A stretch of DNA of 64,000 nt from Amycolatopsis alkalitolerans. GTDB taxonomy: Bacteria; Actinomycetota; Actinomycetes; Mycobacteriales; Pseudonocardiaceae. The translations under genes were made by a program, and so were the position numbers. This document shows, piece after piece, positions 16,977-28,408 of this stretch. The stretch spans positions 124,001 through 188,000 of the forward strand of contig NZ_VDFW01000002.1 of NCBI RefSeq assembly GCF_006152065.1, read 5' to 3'. Every line of letters begins with the position of its first letter. Within the stretch, counting starts at the first letter, position 1. The notes below the pieces were generated by a model that saw nothing but the letters and a program-made list of their open reading frames with translations, was not told the origin of the DNA and did no database searches.

Positions 16977-17984
16977 CTACTCGTAGCTGACCGACACGTC
17001 GTCGGTCAGCGGAACGGACTGGCAGGCCAGCACGATACCTTCGGCGATGTCGTCCGAGTCCAGGATCTCGTTGTTCAGCATCTTCACCTCGCCGGAGACG
17101 ATCCGGCACGCGCAAGCGCTGCACTGGCCCTCGCGACAGGAATAGGGCGCGTCGAGGCCCTTGTCCAGCAGGAAGTCGAGAAGTTTCTGCTGGCGAGGCC
17201 AGGCGAACTCGTGTTGCTCGCCGTCCAGGTCGACGCGCAGTCCGGTGGTCTCGCCGCAGTCTGGTTCGGGCGGTGCGGTGGCGAACGGGTTGCCGCCGAG
17301 CGAGACGAACTTCTCCAGGTGGAGCCGCTTCCTGCTCCAGCCGAGATCCTTGAGCGCACCCTTCGTGGTCGACATGAACGGCGCCGGTCCACAGACGAAG
17401 GCCTCGAACCCGGTGAACGGCCTGGCCAGCGTCTGGAGTTGGTCCTGGCTGGGCAGGCCTTGCACGGATTCGAGCCAGTGCAGCACCACGAGCCGTTCTG
17501 GGCGCTCCTTCGCGAGCGCGGCCAGTTCCTCGCGGAAGATCACCGACCGTTCGTCGCGGTTGGCGTAGATCAGCACGATTCGTCCGCCTCCCTGGCGCAG
17601 GGCGGTTTTCAGGATCGACATGACCGGGGTGATCCCGCTGCCGCCCGCGAACAGCAGCAGGTTCTCGTCGAAATCCGCCGGGGTGAAGATCCCGGCGGGC
17701 GGGAGGACGTCCACGGTCGCCCCGGACCGGATGTTGTCGCAGATCCAGTTCGACCCGTAGCCGCCTTCGGTCCGCTTCACCGTGACCTTGAGCCGGGTGC
17801 CCTCGTGCGGTGCGCTCGACAGCGAGTAGCACCGGGCCGCCGTGCCGATCCGCAGCGTGAGGAACTGCCCCGGGCGGTAACGGAAGGCCTCGGCCTGCTC
17901 CGGCTTCAGTTCGAACACGACCGAGCGGGCGTCGGCGGTTTCGGCGATGACCTCGGCGACGGTCAGGGTGTGGATCTCAGGCAT
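16977..17984 (-). CDS. kshB: 3-ketosteroid 9alpha-hydroxylase reductase component, KshB
   Basis: The 335-residue protein has three modules in order. An FAD-binding domain has the RCYSLSSAP motif near residues 57-65. An NAD domain has LLFAGGSGITPVMSIL. A C-terminal plant-type [2Fe-2S] domain has CREGQCSACACRIVSGEV and a distal Cys in VLACQSVPL. This layout (FNR then ferredoxin) is that of KshB/HmpX, which passes electrons from NADH to the Rieske oxygenase KshA. It lies one small gene downstream of kshA with overlapping ends, in the KstR-controlled operon. Confidence 0.92.
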   Translation of the reverse strand: MPEIHTLTVAEVIAETADARSVVFELKPEQAEAFRYRPGQFLTLRIGTAARCYSLSSAPHEGTRLKVTVKRTEGGYGSNWICDNIRSGATVDVLPPAGIFTPADFDENLLLFAGGSGITPVMSILKTALRQGGGRIVLIYANRDERSVIFREELAALAKERPERLVVLHWLESVQGLPSQDQLQTLARPFTGFEAFVCGPAPFMSTTKGALKDLGWSRKRLHLEKFVSLGGNPFATAPPEPDCGETTGLRVDLDGEQHEFAWPRQQKLLDFLLDKGLDAPYSCREGQCSACACRIVSGEVKMLNNEILDSDDIAEGIVLACQSVPLTDDVSVSYE

Positions 17985-18243
17985 CCAGTACCCCGAAATC
18001 CCCGTCGCGCACCGATTCGGCGATGCTCACGTCCAGCTTTTCGCACGTGTCGAGCAGCGCCGTGCTCTCGCCGGCCCCGACCTGCTCGGCGAACACCGGG
18101 CAGCTCGCGGCGGCGGCGGTGGTCCACTGGATGCTCGTGTGCTTCCAGCTGTTCTTCTTGACCAGGACGCGGTTCCCGCAGGCCGAGCAGGTGTGCGGGC
18201 GCAGGCCGCCGGAGAGGAACTCGGTGCGCTCGGTGGTCGTCAC
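17977..18243 (-). CDS. Small conserved Cys-containing protein between kshA and kshB
   Basis: The 88-residue product begins at a GTG that overlaps the kshA stop (GTGA) and ends 8 bases inside kshB, so it is clearly translated as part of the operon. It has four cysteines: C19 and C22 form a CSACG zinc-ribbon or rubredoxin-like knuckle, and C48 and C67 are farther on. There is a basic/aromatic stretch (KKNSWKHTSIQW) between them and no signal peptide or membrane helix. I do not recognise a named family. Position suggests a small metal- or redox-binding accessory of the Rieske hydroxylase, but this is only inferred. Confidence 0.75.
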   Translation of the reverse strand: MTTTERTEFLSGGLRPHTCSACGNRVLVKKNSWKHTSIQWTTAAAASCPVFAEQVGAGESTALLDTCEKLDVSIAESVRDGDFGVLDA

Positions 18244-19370
18244 GTCGACACCTCTTCCTGCTGGCGGGCCAGGTTCTCGGCCACCTCCTGCGCCCACGCC
18301 TCGTTCGCCTTCGTGGTGTCCACTTCGAACTCGAAGCGGCGCGTCATGTCGTCGGTGACGTCCTCGACGTCCACATAGAACTGGTCGTACCAGCGGCGCA
18401 GCTGGTACACGGGCCCGTCTTCCTCGCACAGCAAGGGATTGTCGATGCGCGTCTTGTTCTTCCAGATCTCCACGTCCTGCCGGAACCCGACGCCGACGCC
18501 TTTGGCGAACTTCGCGGCGATCTTGTCCGCGTGCTCGTCGCTGACCCCGGGCGGCTTCTTGACGCTGACGCCCCACTGCAGCACGAACGAGTTCGGCGTG
18601 ACCGGGTAGTGGCAGTTGATCAGCACGTCCTCGATCTCGAAGCCCTTGAACGTCTGGACATGCTTGTTGATCATGTACGACGGTCCGAAGTACGAGGCCT
18701 CGGAACGCAGCAGATTCTCTTCGCCGCCGTAGTTCGAGGCGACGCCCATGTCGGGGCGGCCCTTGGTGTTGAGGTACTGCGTCGCGATATGGCCCTCGAA
18801 CACGTTCTTGAAGTAGGTCGGGAACGCGTAGTGGATATAGAAGAAATGGGCCATGTCGACCATATTGTCGATGATCTCGCGGCAGTTCGAGCCCTCGATG
18901 AGCACCGAATCCCAGGTCCAGTTGCTCCACTCGCCGGTGAAGACCGCGTCGATCCGCGGGATCACGACGTTCTCGGGCGGCGGGTTGCCCTGCGGATCGT
19001 GCCACACGAACAGCTGCTTGTTCTCTTCGAGCGTGCGCCATGAGCGGGTCCGCGCGCGGAGCGGAACCCTTTTGGCGTAAGGGATCGAGACGCACTTGCC
19101 GTTGCCGCCCCAGCGCCAGTCGTGGAACGGGCAGGCGATCTCGTTGCCCTTGACGGTGCCCTGGGTCAGGTCGCCGCCCATATGCCGGCAGTAGCCGTCG
19201 AGGACGCTGAGCGTGCCGTCCTCACCCTGGAACACGACGAGTTTGGTGCCGAAGGCGTTGACGGCATGCGGTTTGCCGTCCTTGAACGAGTCGGCGAGGC
19301 CCAGGCAGTGCCAGCCACGGGCGAAGCGTTCGGGCGGGGCTCCCGCGTCGATCGTGCGGACTTCTGTCAT
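18240..19370 (-). CDS. kshA: 3-ketosteroid 9alpha-hydroxylase, Rieske oxygenase component KshA
   Basis: From ATG 19370 the protein is 376 residues. The Rieske cluster is C61-x-H63 and C80-x2-H83 (CRHMGG, CPFHDW). The mononuclear iron site is in DNMVDMAHFFYIHY, with H175 and H180. The conserved SYFGPSYM and the C-terminal DDMTRRFEFEVD stretches resemble KshA of Rhodococcus and Mycobacterium. With KshB it hydroxylates C9 of androstenedione or androstadienedione, which together with delta-1 dehydrogenation opens ring B. GGAGG precedes the ATG, which overlaps the kstD stop (ATGA). A much longer frame running on into kstD was rejected. Confidence 0.94.
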   Translation of the reverse strand: MTEVRTIDAGAPPERFARGWHCLGLADSFKDGKPHAVNAFGTKLVVFQGEDGTLSVLDGYCRHMGGDLTQGTVKGNEIACPFHDWRWGGNGKCVSIPYAKRVPLRARTRSWRTLEENKQLFVWHDPQGNPPPENVVIPRIDAVFTGEWSNWTWDSVLIEGSNCREIIDNMVDMAHFFYIHYAFPTYFKNVFEGHIATQYLNTKGRPDMGVASNYGGEENLLRSEASYFGPSYMINKHVQTFKGFEIEDVLINCHYPVTPNSFVLQWGVSVKKPPGVSDEHADKIAAKFAKGVGVGFRQDVEIWKNKTRIDNPLLCEEDGPVYQLRRWYDQFYVDVEDVTDDMTRRFEFEVDTTKANEAWAQEVAENLARQQEEVST

Positions 19371-21079
19371 CGTCGACCTCCGGTGCGATTCTGGGCGGCC
19401 AGGTGGGTGGCCGCAAGGTAGCCGAAGACCATCGCCGGCCCGATCGTGGCGCCCGGGCCGGCGTAGGTGTGGCCCATCACCGCCGCGCTCGTGTTCCCGG
19501 CGGCGTAAAGCCCGGCGATCACGGAACCGTCCTCGCGCAGGACGCGGGCGTGCGTGTCGATGCGCAGGCCGCCCTTCGTGCCCAGGTCGCCGGGCACGAT
19601 CTTGACCGCGTAGAACGGGGCGCGGTCCAGTGGGCCGAGGCTCGGGTTGGGCCGGTTGCGCGGGTCGCCGTAGTAGTGGTCGTACGCGCTCTGCCCGCGC
19701 TGAAAGTCCTCGTCGACGCCCGCCCGCGCGAAGCCGTTGAACCGGTCGACAGTCTTCTCGAGCGCTTCGGCCGGCACGCCGATGCGCTCCGCGAGCTTGC
19801 CGAGGCTCCCGGCCTTGGCGGCGATCCCGGCCTTGAACCAGCGTCCGGGCAGCGGCTGGCGAGGGCCGATCCCGGTGAACATGTAGCGGTTGCGGTAGCG
19901 CTGGTCGAACACCAGCCAGGTGGGGATGTGCTCGCCCGGTCCGTCGCCGGGGCCGTACATCGCGTGCACCGCCTCGACGTAGGGCGCGGACTCGTTGACG
20001 AACCGCTCGCCCCGCCCGTCGACCATCAGGCATCCGGGCCGCGACCGCTCGGCGAGGGCGAACCAGGGGCCGCCGGTGAGCGGGATCGTCGGGCCCCACC
20101 AGGCGTCGTCCATCAGATCGACGGCGGCGCCGAGTTTCATCCCGGCGGTGATGCCGTCGCCGGTGTTGGCCGCCGCGCCCACGGTCCAGGCGGTGCCGAT
20201 GGGCTGGCGCTGGTACTTGGTGCGCATCTCCTCGTTGCGCTCGAAGCCGCCGGCGGCGAGGATCACCCCTCGCCTCGCGTGGATGACTTCGCCGTTCGTG
20301 GTGACCACGCCCGTGACCCGGTCGTTCTCGGTGACGAGGTCGACGAGTGGCGTGTCCAGCCGGACGGTGACCCCGGCCTGCTGGAGACCGGCGCGCAGCC
20401 CCGCCGCGAGGGCCTGCCCCATGGCGAGCAGGTGCTTGCCCGTGAGCCGCCCCGCGAGCCACCGCGTGCCGAGGCCGAACAGGCGGGCGACGCCCCGCGG
20501 ATGCCGCGCGATGAGGCTCAGCCAGCGGTAGTCGGCCTGCGTGATGGGCACGCCCAGGGGCGAGGCGCTGTACGGCGGTTCGAGGCGGGCGAGTTCGTCC
20601 CCGAGAACATGCCCGTCGAACGGCTTGGGCTCCATCGAGCGGCCGGCCGCGCGCCCACCGGGCGCCTCGGGGTGGTAGTCCGAGTAGCCCGGCACCCACT
20701 GGAAGCGCAGCGGCGTCTCATGCTGGACGAAGGCGACGACCTCCGGGCCGTAGTCGAGGAACGCGTCCCGCAGTTCGGCGGGAACGACGTCGCCGACGAT
20801 GGCCTCGAGGTACGCACGAGCCTGCTCGGGCGTGTCGCCGTCGTCGGGCAGGGCTTCGTTGCCGGGGATCCAGACACCGCCGCCCGACCGGGCCGTCGAC
20901 CCGCCGAACTTGGCCGCCTTCTCGAGCACGACGACCCGCAGCCCGAGCCGCCTCGCCGCGAGGGCGGCGGTCATGCCGGCGGCCCCGCTCCCCACGACGA
21001 CGACGTCGTGGGCCTCGTCCGTGGCGCTCACTGTTCCGCCCGTTTCGCCGGGCGTGCGTTCGCCGCGTTCGCCGGTCAT
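19367..21079 (-). CDS. kstD: 3-ketosteroid delta-1-dehydrogenase KstD
   Basis: This 570-residue flavoprotein has the FAD-binding VVVGSGAAGMTAALAARR near the N-terminus and a second nucleotide motif, AAGGFERNEE. Its C-terminal signature HTYAGPGATIGPAM contains the Tyr-x3-Gly pair that corresponds to the catalytic Tyr487/Gly491 of the R. erythropolis enzyme. NESAPY supplies the second active-site Tyr. The enzyme introduces the C1-C2 double bond of 3-ketosteroids. The ATG at 21079 has a perfect GGAGGTGAC site. An earlier in-frame GTG at 21145 would run into the operator region. It is the first gene of kstD-kshA-small-kshB-chsH3. Confidence 0.93.
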   Translation of the reverse strand: MTGERGERTPGETGGTVSATDEAHDVVVVGSGAAGMTAALAARRLGLRVVVLEKAAKFGGSTARSGGGVWIPGNEALPDDGDTPEQARAYLEAIVGDVVPAELRDAFLDYGPEVVAFVQHETPLRFQWVPGYSDYHPEAPGGRAAGRSMEPKPFDGHVLGDELARLEPPYSASPLGVPITQADYRWLSLIARHPRGVARLFGLGTRWLAGRLTGKHLLAMGQALAAGLRAGLQQAGVTVRLDTPLVDLVTENDRVTGVVTTNGEVIHARRGVILAAGGFERNEEMRTKYQRQPIGTAWTVGAAANTGDGITAGMKLGAAVDLMDDAWWGPTIPLTGGPWFALAERSRPGCLMVDGRGERFVNESAPYVEAVHAMYGPGDGPGEHIPTWLVFDQRYRNRYMFTGIGPRQPLPGRWFKAGIAAKAGSLGKLAERIGVPAEALEKTVDRFNGFARAGVDEDFQRGQSAYDHYYGDPRNRPNPSLGPLDRAPFYAVKIVPGDLGTKGGLRIDTHARVLREDGSVIAGLYAAGNTSAAVMGHTYAGPGATIGPAMVFGYLAATHLAAQNRTGGRR

Positions 21080-21149
21080 GTCACCTCCGGAGTGAAACGC
21101 GTTGCACTCGAACGCGTGCCTGCTCGAAGCCTCCGTGGTCACCATAGAC

Positions 21150-21163
21150 GAGAACGTGTTTCA
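21150..21163. promoter_or_regulatory. KstR operator between kstD operon and second ketosteroid flavoprotein
   Basis: GAGAACGTGTTTCA fits TnnAACnnGTTnnA except for G at the first T. It lies 9 bases before the GTG of the plus-strand flavoprotein and 71 bases before the kstD ATG, so one site could control both divergent units. Confidence 0.8.
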
Positions 21164-21171
21164 GTTCTAGG

Positions 21172-22785
21172 GTGGGCAAGGTGGGCGCACCTGTGGATGT
21201 CATTGTGATCGGTTTCGGCGCGGCCGGCGCGTGCGCGGCGATCGAGGCCGCCGACGCGGGCGCCTCCGTGCTCGTACTCGACCGGTTCGCGGGCGGCGGG
21301 GCGAGCGCGCTGAGCGGAGGCGTCGTCTACGCGGGCGGCGGCACCGAGCACCAGCGGGCGGCCGGGGTGGACGACTCCGTGGACGCGATGTACGACTACC
21401 TGCGCCTCGAGGTCGGCGATGCCGTGTCCGAGGAGACGCTTCGCCGGTTCTGCGAGGGCAGTTCGGACATGATCGGCTGGCTCGAGCACAACGGTGTGCC
21501 CTTCGAGGGCAGTCTGTGCCCATACAAGACGTCGTATCCAAACGACGACTACTACCTGTATCACTCGGGCAGTGAGACGGCCGGTGGCTTCCGTGAGATC
21601 GCGAAGCCGGCCGCGCGCGGGCACCGGGTACGTGGTCCCGGGACATCGGGCAAGCTGCTGTTCGCGCGCCTGTCCGTGGCCGCGCGCCGCAGGGGCGTGC
21701 AGGTGCTGCCCGGAACGCGGGCGACCGAGTTGATCACGGACGCGACGGGCGCGATCGCCGGGGTGCGGGTGCGGACGCTGCGCGACGCGCCGAAGTGGGT
21801 CCGCCGGACGCATAGGCTGCTGGGGCGCTACTCGGCGAAGCCGGGAATCTACGTGCCCATGGTGCGCAAAACGTTGTACCGCCAGGCGGAGCGACTCGAA
21901 CGGCGCTACGCCCGTGAGGCGGAGTTCGTCGCCCGCAACGGAGTGGTGATCTCGGCAGGTGGTTTCATCGCGAACCGTCCGATGGTCCGTGAGCATGCGC
22001 CTGCCTATCGTGGCGGCCTCGCTCTCGGTACCTCCGCCGACGACGGTTCGGGTATCCGCCTCGGTGTGGCCGCCGGCGGGGCGACAGGTTTCCTGGACCG
22101 GGTGACCGCCTGGCGTTTCGTGACCCCGCCCAGCGCTTTCGTCCGGGGCCTGATCGTCGACGGCAACGGAGGGCGTGTCATCGATGAGTCGCGCTACGGC
22201 GCTGCCGTCGGCGAAGCATTGATCCTCCGCCACGACGCCAAAGGCTGGCTGCTGGTCGACGAGGAGATCGTCGCCACAGCGAAACGATCCGCCCGCGGGG
22301 AAGCCCAGTGGTTCCAATGGCTCCAAGCGCTGTACATGCTGCGACGCGGTCGCGTCACCGGATCCTCGCTTGCCGAGGTGGCGAAACGGGTCGGCATGGA
22401 CCCGGCGGGGCTTCAGGCGACCGTTGACGCCTACAACGCCGCTGCGGCTTCCGGCGCCGCGGATCCCGCCGGAAAGCCGAGCGAATACGTGCAGGCACTT
22501 CGCACGCCGCCGTATTCGCTGCTGGACATTTCGATCAAACCCAGCCTGAGTTTCCCGTGCCCGATGCTCACGCTCGGCGGGCTTGCCGTCGACGAGGCGA
22601 CCGGTCAGGTGCGCGGCGAGGACGGCGGCCTGGTTCCCGGTCTCTACGCCGCCGGCCGCTCCGCGGTGGGAATCTGTTCCAGTTCCTACGTCAGTGGCCT
22701 CTCCTTGGCTGATTGTGTGTTCTCAGGGCGACGAGCGGGTGTCTCGGTCGGGCGGAATGATGACAAAAACGAGAACGTGTTCTAG
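21172..22785 (+). CDS. FAD-dependent ketosteroid dehydrogenase, probably delta-4-(5alpha) type
   Basis: This 537-residue protein belongs to the KstD/fumarate-reductase flavoprotein family: VIVIGFGAAGACAAIEAADAG at the N-terminus, VVISAGGFIANRP in the middle. It lacks the YAGPGATIG signature of delta-1 enzymes and has SSSYVSGLSLADCVFSGRRAG instead. The Y506-V-S508 pair resembles the catalytic Tyr466/Ser468 described for the delta-4-(5alpha)-ketosteroid dehydrogenase of Rhodococcus jostii. That enzyme oxidises 5alpha-reduced steroids into the main pathway. The GTG start is 9 bases after the KstR box, so the leader is very short. Other GTG starts at 21181 and 21193 are possible. The precise reaction is inferred. 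Confidence 0.75.
   Translation: MGKVGAPVDVIVIGFGAAGACAAIEAADAGASVLVLDRFAGGGASALSGGVVYAGGGTEHQRAAGVDDSVDAMYDYLRLEVGDAVSEETLRRFCEGSSDMIGWLEHNGVPFEGSLCPYKTSYPNDDYYLYHSGSETAGGFREIAKPAARGHRVRGPGTSGKLLFARLSVAARRRGVQVLPGTRATELITDATGAIAGVRVRTLRDAPKWVRRTHRLLGRYSAKPGIYVPMVRKTLYRQAERLERRYAREAEFVARNGVVISAGGFIANRPMVREHAPAYRGGLALGTSADDGSGIRLGVAAGGATGFLDRVTAWRFVTPPSAFVRGLIVDGNGGRVIDESRYGAAVGEALILRHDAKGWLLVDEEIVATAKRSARGEAQWFQWLQALYMLRRGRVTGSSLAEVAKRVGMDPAGLQATVDAYNAAAASGAADPAGKPSEYVQALRTPPYSLLDISIKPSLSFPCPMLTLGGLAVDEATGQVRGEDGGLVPGLYAAGRSAVGICSSSYVSGLSLADCVFSGRRAGVSVGRNDDKNENVF
22771..22784. promoter_or_regulatory. KstR operator before the hsa operon
   Basis: GAGAACGTGTTCTA has a perfect AGAACGTGTTCT palindrome and fits the KstR consensus apart from the first base. 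It overlaps the last codons of the upstream flavoprotein gene and is 47 bases before hsaA. hsaADCB therefore probably has its own promoter. Confidence 0.82.
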
Positions 22786-22830
22786 TCTTGGCGACGAGAA
22801 CGCAGGTCTGACGAGGACGGGGCAACGCCG

Positions 22831-26294
<3,464 letters not shown>

Positions 26295-27274
26295 TCACCA
26301 TAGCGCGTCCGGCGGGATCGGTAAATAACCAATTCGGGAGATGCGCGGGAACGTCCGTTCGATTACAGTGGTGGCATGTGCGGGGCGCCGAGATCGGCGA
26401 TCTTCCCCGAAAATCCCGGTGCACCAACGAATTCTGTGATCCTGAGTGGAGGACTCATGATATCCGCATCTGTTGTCGCCATGGTCGGCGCGGCTCGCGA
26501 CGGGCTCGAACCAGCCGCGGGCGGCGGAAGAGCCCGCAGCAAGAACGATTGCGGGCCGCCAGGGCGGCTGACGCGTGCCCGTGGACGCGCGGCACTCGTG
26601 CGCTGAACCCGGGCTGGCCTGGCCCGGCGTCTTCTCGCAGCACCTCGTGCACAAGGTGAAGCACGTCAACACTTCCCGATTGCGCGCGCGGGGACGTGTT
26701 TTCGGGCTTGCTGAGTGTGGTGCCGCGTGTGTACCCGTCGCGCCGACGTCAGGTCGTGTTCGGTGCCCCACATGCTGGCCGTGGCCGGCATGACCCGCCG
26801 AGTTCGCGGCGAAGGCGACCCGTCGCGCCGTTCGCTTGTGGACAAACGCCGGATGGGGAAGCGCCGTCTGAACGAGCTTCGGAACGACATGGAGGTGGTG
26901 TGATTGACCTAAGAGCTGGGCCGTGCCGTGCGCCCGTGGGCGCGGGCGAGAGTCCACTGTCGACAGAACCGCTGGCGCGCCACTCCATCCGGGTGCCGCG
27001 TGCCATCTCGAGGAGTCCATGCGAGTTCTGCTAGCCGGCTGTCGGCGAGGCCGCGACAGCAGACGAGCTGCAGCCGCATGGTCCCCGGCCTCGAGAATGG
27101 CATCGGTAACGGGTGCGGCGGAGCCGGGGAATTGGTCAGGAGCGAGTGCCCGGCCGATTCCCCGGCCACCCGCCGACACCGGAGCGCGGCGTGGCGTGGC
27201 GCGGGGCGGCGCGGCGCGGGTCTGGGCGGGGCTGGGCGGCACAGCGCTGGGCTGGGCTGGGCTGGTCCGCACGA
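26295..27274. other. Gene-poor stretch of about 980 bases
   Basis: No convincing protein gene was found on either strand. Open frames here are arginine/proline-rich shadows without domains. A possible 49-codon frame at 26457-26606 follows a GGAGG but resembles nothing known. Base composition is more mixed than in the flanking genes up to about 26900. The right end becomes extremely G-rich on the plus strand (27181-27265). It may be decayed coding DNA or a long regulatory region. Confidence 0.5.
27246..27265. repeat. Four tandem GCTGG copies in a G-rich tract
   Basis: GCTGG is repeated four times without interruption, inside a longer plus-strand G-rich region from about 27181. The tract lies just past the end of the Lrp-type regulator gene. 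It is simple-sequence DNA that could form a G-quadruplex or be a site of slippage. Confidence 0.6.
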
Positions 27275-28300
27275 TCACCGGTCGGCCATGAGCCTGGGCA
27301 ACACCGGCGCCCAGAAGTCCAGCGGGACATGGGAACGGGCATGCCCGGACTCGTCGAGGAGCGCGCCCATCAGTTTGACCGTGCGCAGGGTGACCGCGCG
27401 GTCGATGATGTCGACCCAGGGCAGCTTCGTGACCAGTGAGCTCTCCAGTGCGACCCCGTCCGCAGGTCCGCGTACCCAGCCGACCACGAGAAGGTTGGCC
27501 GGCCCGCTGATCGCCGCGCACATGCGGACCTCGGGCAGCGTCGCGAGCGAACGGGCAGTGGACTCCAGCCGGTCCGGTGGCACGCGCAACCACATCGTGG
27601 TGGTCACCGGGGCGGGAGAAAGCGACCGGGCGAGCTCGCACCGCAGCCGCACCGCGCCGCCCGCGAGCGCGGCGTCCACCCTGCGCCGGGCCGTGCTCGT
27701 GCTGACGCCCAGCCGCGAGGCGATCGTCGAGCAGGACATTCGCCCGTCCTCACCGAGCAGCAGGATCAAATGGCGGTCCAGTTCGTCGAAGCGCACTGGT
27801 GCGGGCGGCTGTTTCGCCCGTACTGCGAGAGTTTCCCGTTGGCGCGGCGAGATCGCATGTACCTGCCAGCGACTGCCCTCGCTGAACATCCGCGCGGAGA
27901 CGAGCGTTCGCGTGCCCGCGACACCGGGCAGGGCCGCGAGCCGGTGCACCACGTAGTCCGTCAGCCCGCGCAGATCGGGCGCGACGACATGGACGAGCAG
28001 ATCGCACGGGCCGGCGACGTAGTCGACCGTGGGAATGTGGGGGTCGGCCGCGAGCGCCGCGCCCACTTCGAGCGGTTTGCCCGGTGCGCAGTCGATCTGC
28101 ACGAACGCGATCGCGAGGCGGGAGGCGACGCTGCCGGCCGGATAGGCCGAAAGCCAGGCCTTGCCGTCGCTGACCAGTTGTGCCCAGCGCCGGGCCGCGG
28201 TCACCGGGCCGATGCCGAGCGTCTCGCCGACGAGCGACCACGGGGCGCGCGGGCCGACCTGCAACACGTTCACCAAACTGAGGTCGGTTTCGGTCAGCAT
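27275..28300 (-). CDS. Tandem Lrp/AsnC-type transcriptional regulator
   Basis: The 341-residue protein is about double the normal Lrp length. It has two HTH-plus-effector modules: residues 1-140 (TETDLSLVNVLQVGPRAPWSLVGETLG, then ligand domain with VAGPCDLLVHVV) and about 170-341 (FDELDRHLILLLGEDGRMSCSTIASRLG, then SGPANLLVVGWV). Such fused forms are common in actinobacteria. It is divergent from the M20 amidohydrolase/symporter operon, about 108 bases apart, and probably controls it in response to an amino acid or peptide-like ligand. The target is inferred from position. Confidence 0.85.
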   Translation of the reverse strand: MLTETDLSLVNVLQVGPRAPWSLVGETLGIGPVTAARRWAQLVSDGKAWLSAYPAGSVASRLAIAFVQIDCAPGKPLEVGAALAADPHIPTVDYVAGPCDLLVHVVAPDLRGLTDYVVHRLAALPGVAGTRTLVSARMFSEGSRWQVHAISPRQRETLAVRAKQPPAPVRFDELDRHLILLLGEDGRMSCSTIASRLGVSTSTARRRVDAALAGGAVRLRCELARSLSPAPVTTTMWLRVPPDRLESTARSLATLPEVRMCAAISGPANLLVVGWVRGPADGVALESSLVTKLPWVDIIDRAVTLRTVKLMGALLDESGHARSHVPLDFWAPVLPRLMADR

Positions 28301-28408
28301 GATCGATCTCTCGTCTCAGTCGCCGTTTGATGACGGAATCCTCGCATCCGCCGTGTTGCGGTGCCCGGTTACCGCAATATCGGAGCTCAAGCCTACGGGA
28401 GGAGACGG

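Noticed and set aside
14895-18161. Very long open frame of 1088 codons on the plus strand
   Set aside because: It runs antisense to chsH3/kshB and out of frame through ltp2, is Arg/Gly-rich, and has no domain. It is a GC-driven shadow.
26295-27641. 448-codon minus-strand frame over the gene-poor region
   Set aside because: The product is Arg/Pro/His-rich with no conserved segment and overlaps the Lrp-type gene in another frame.
28260-28273. TGCAACACGTTCAC, close to the KstR consensus
   Set aside because: It lies inside the coding sequence of the Lrp-type regulator near its start, mismatches the last fixed base, and the flanking genes are not steroid genes.
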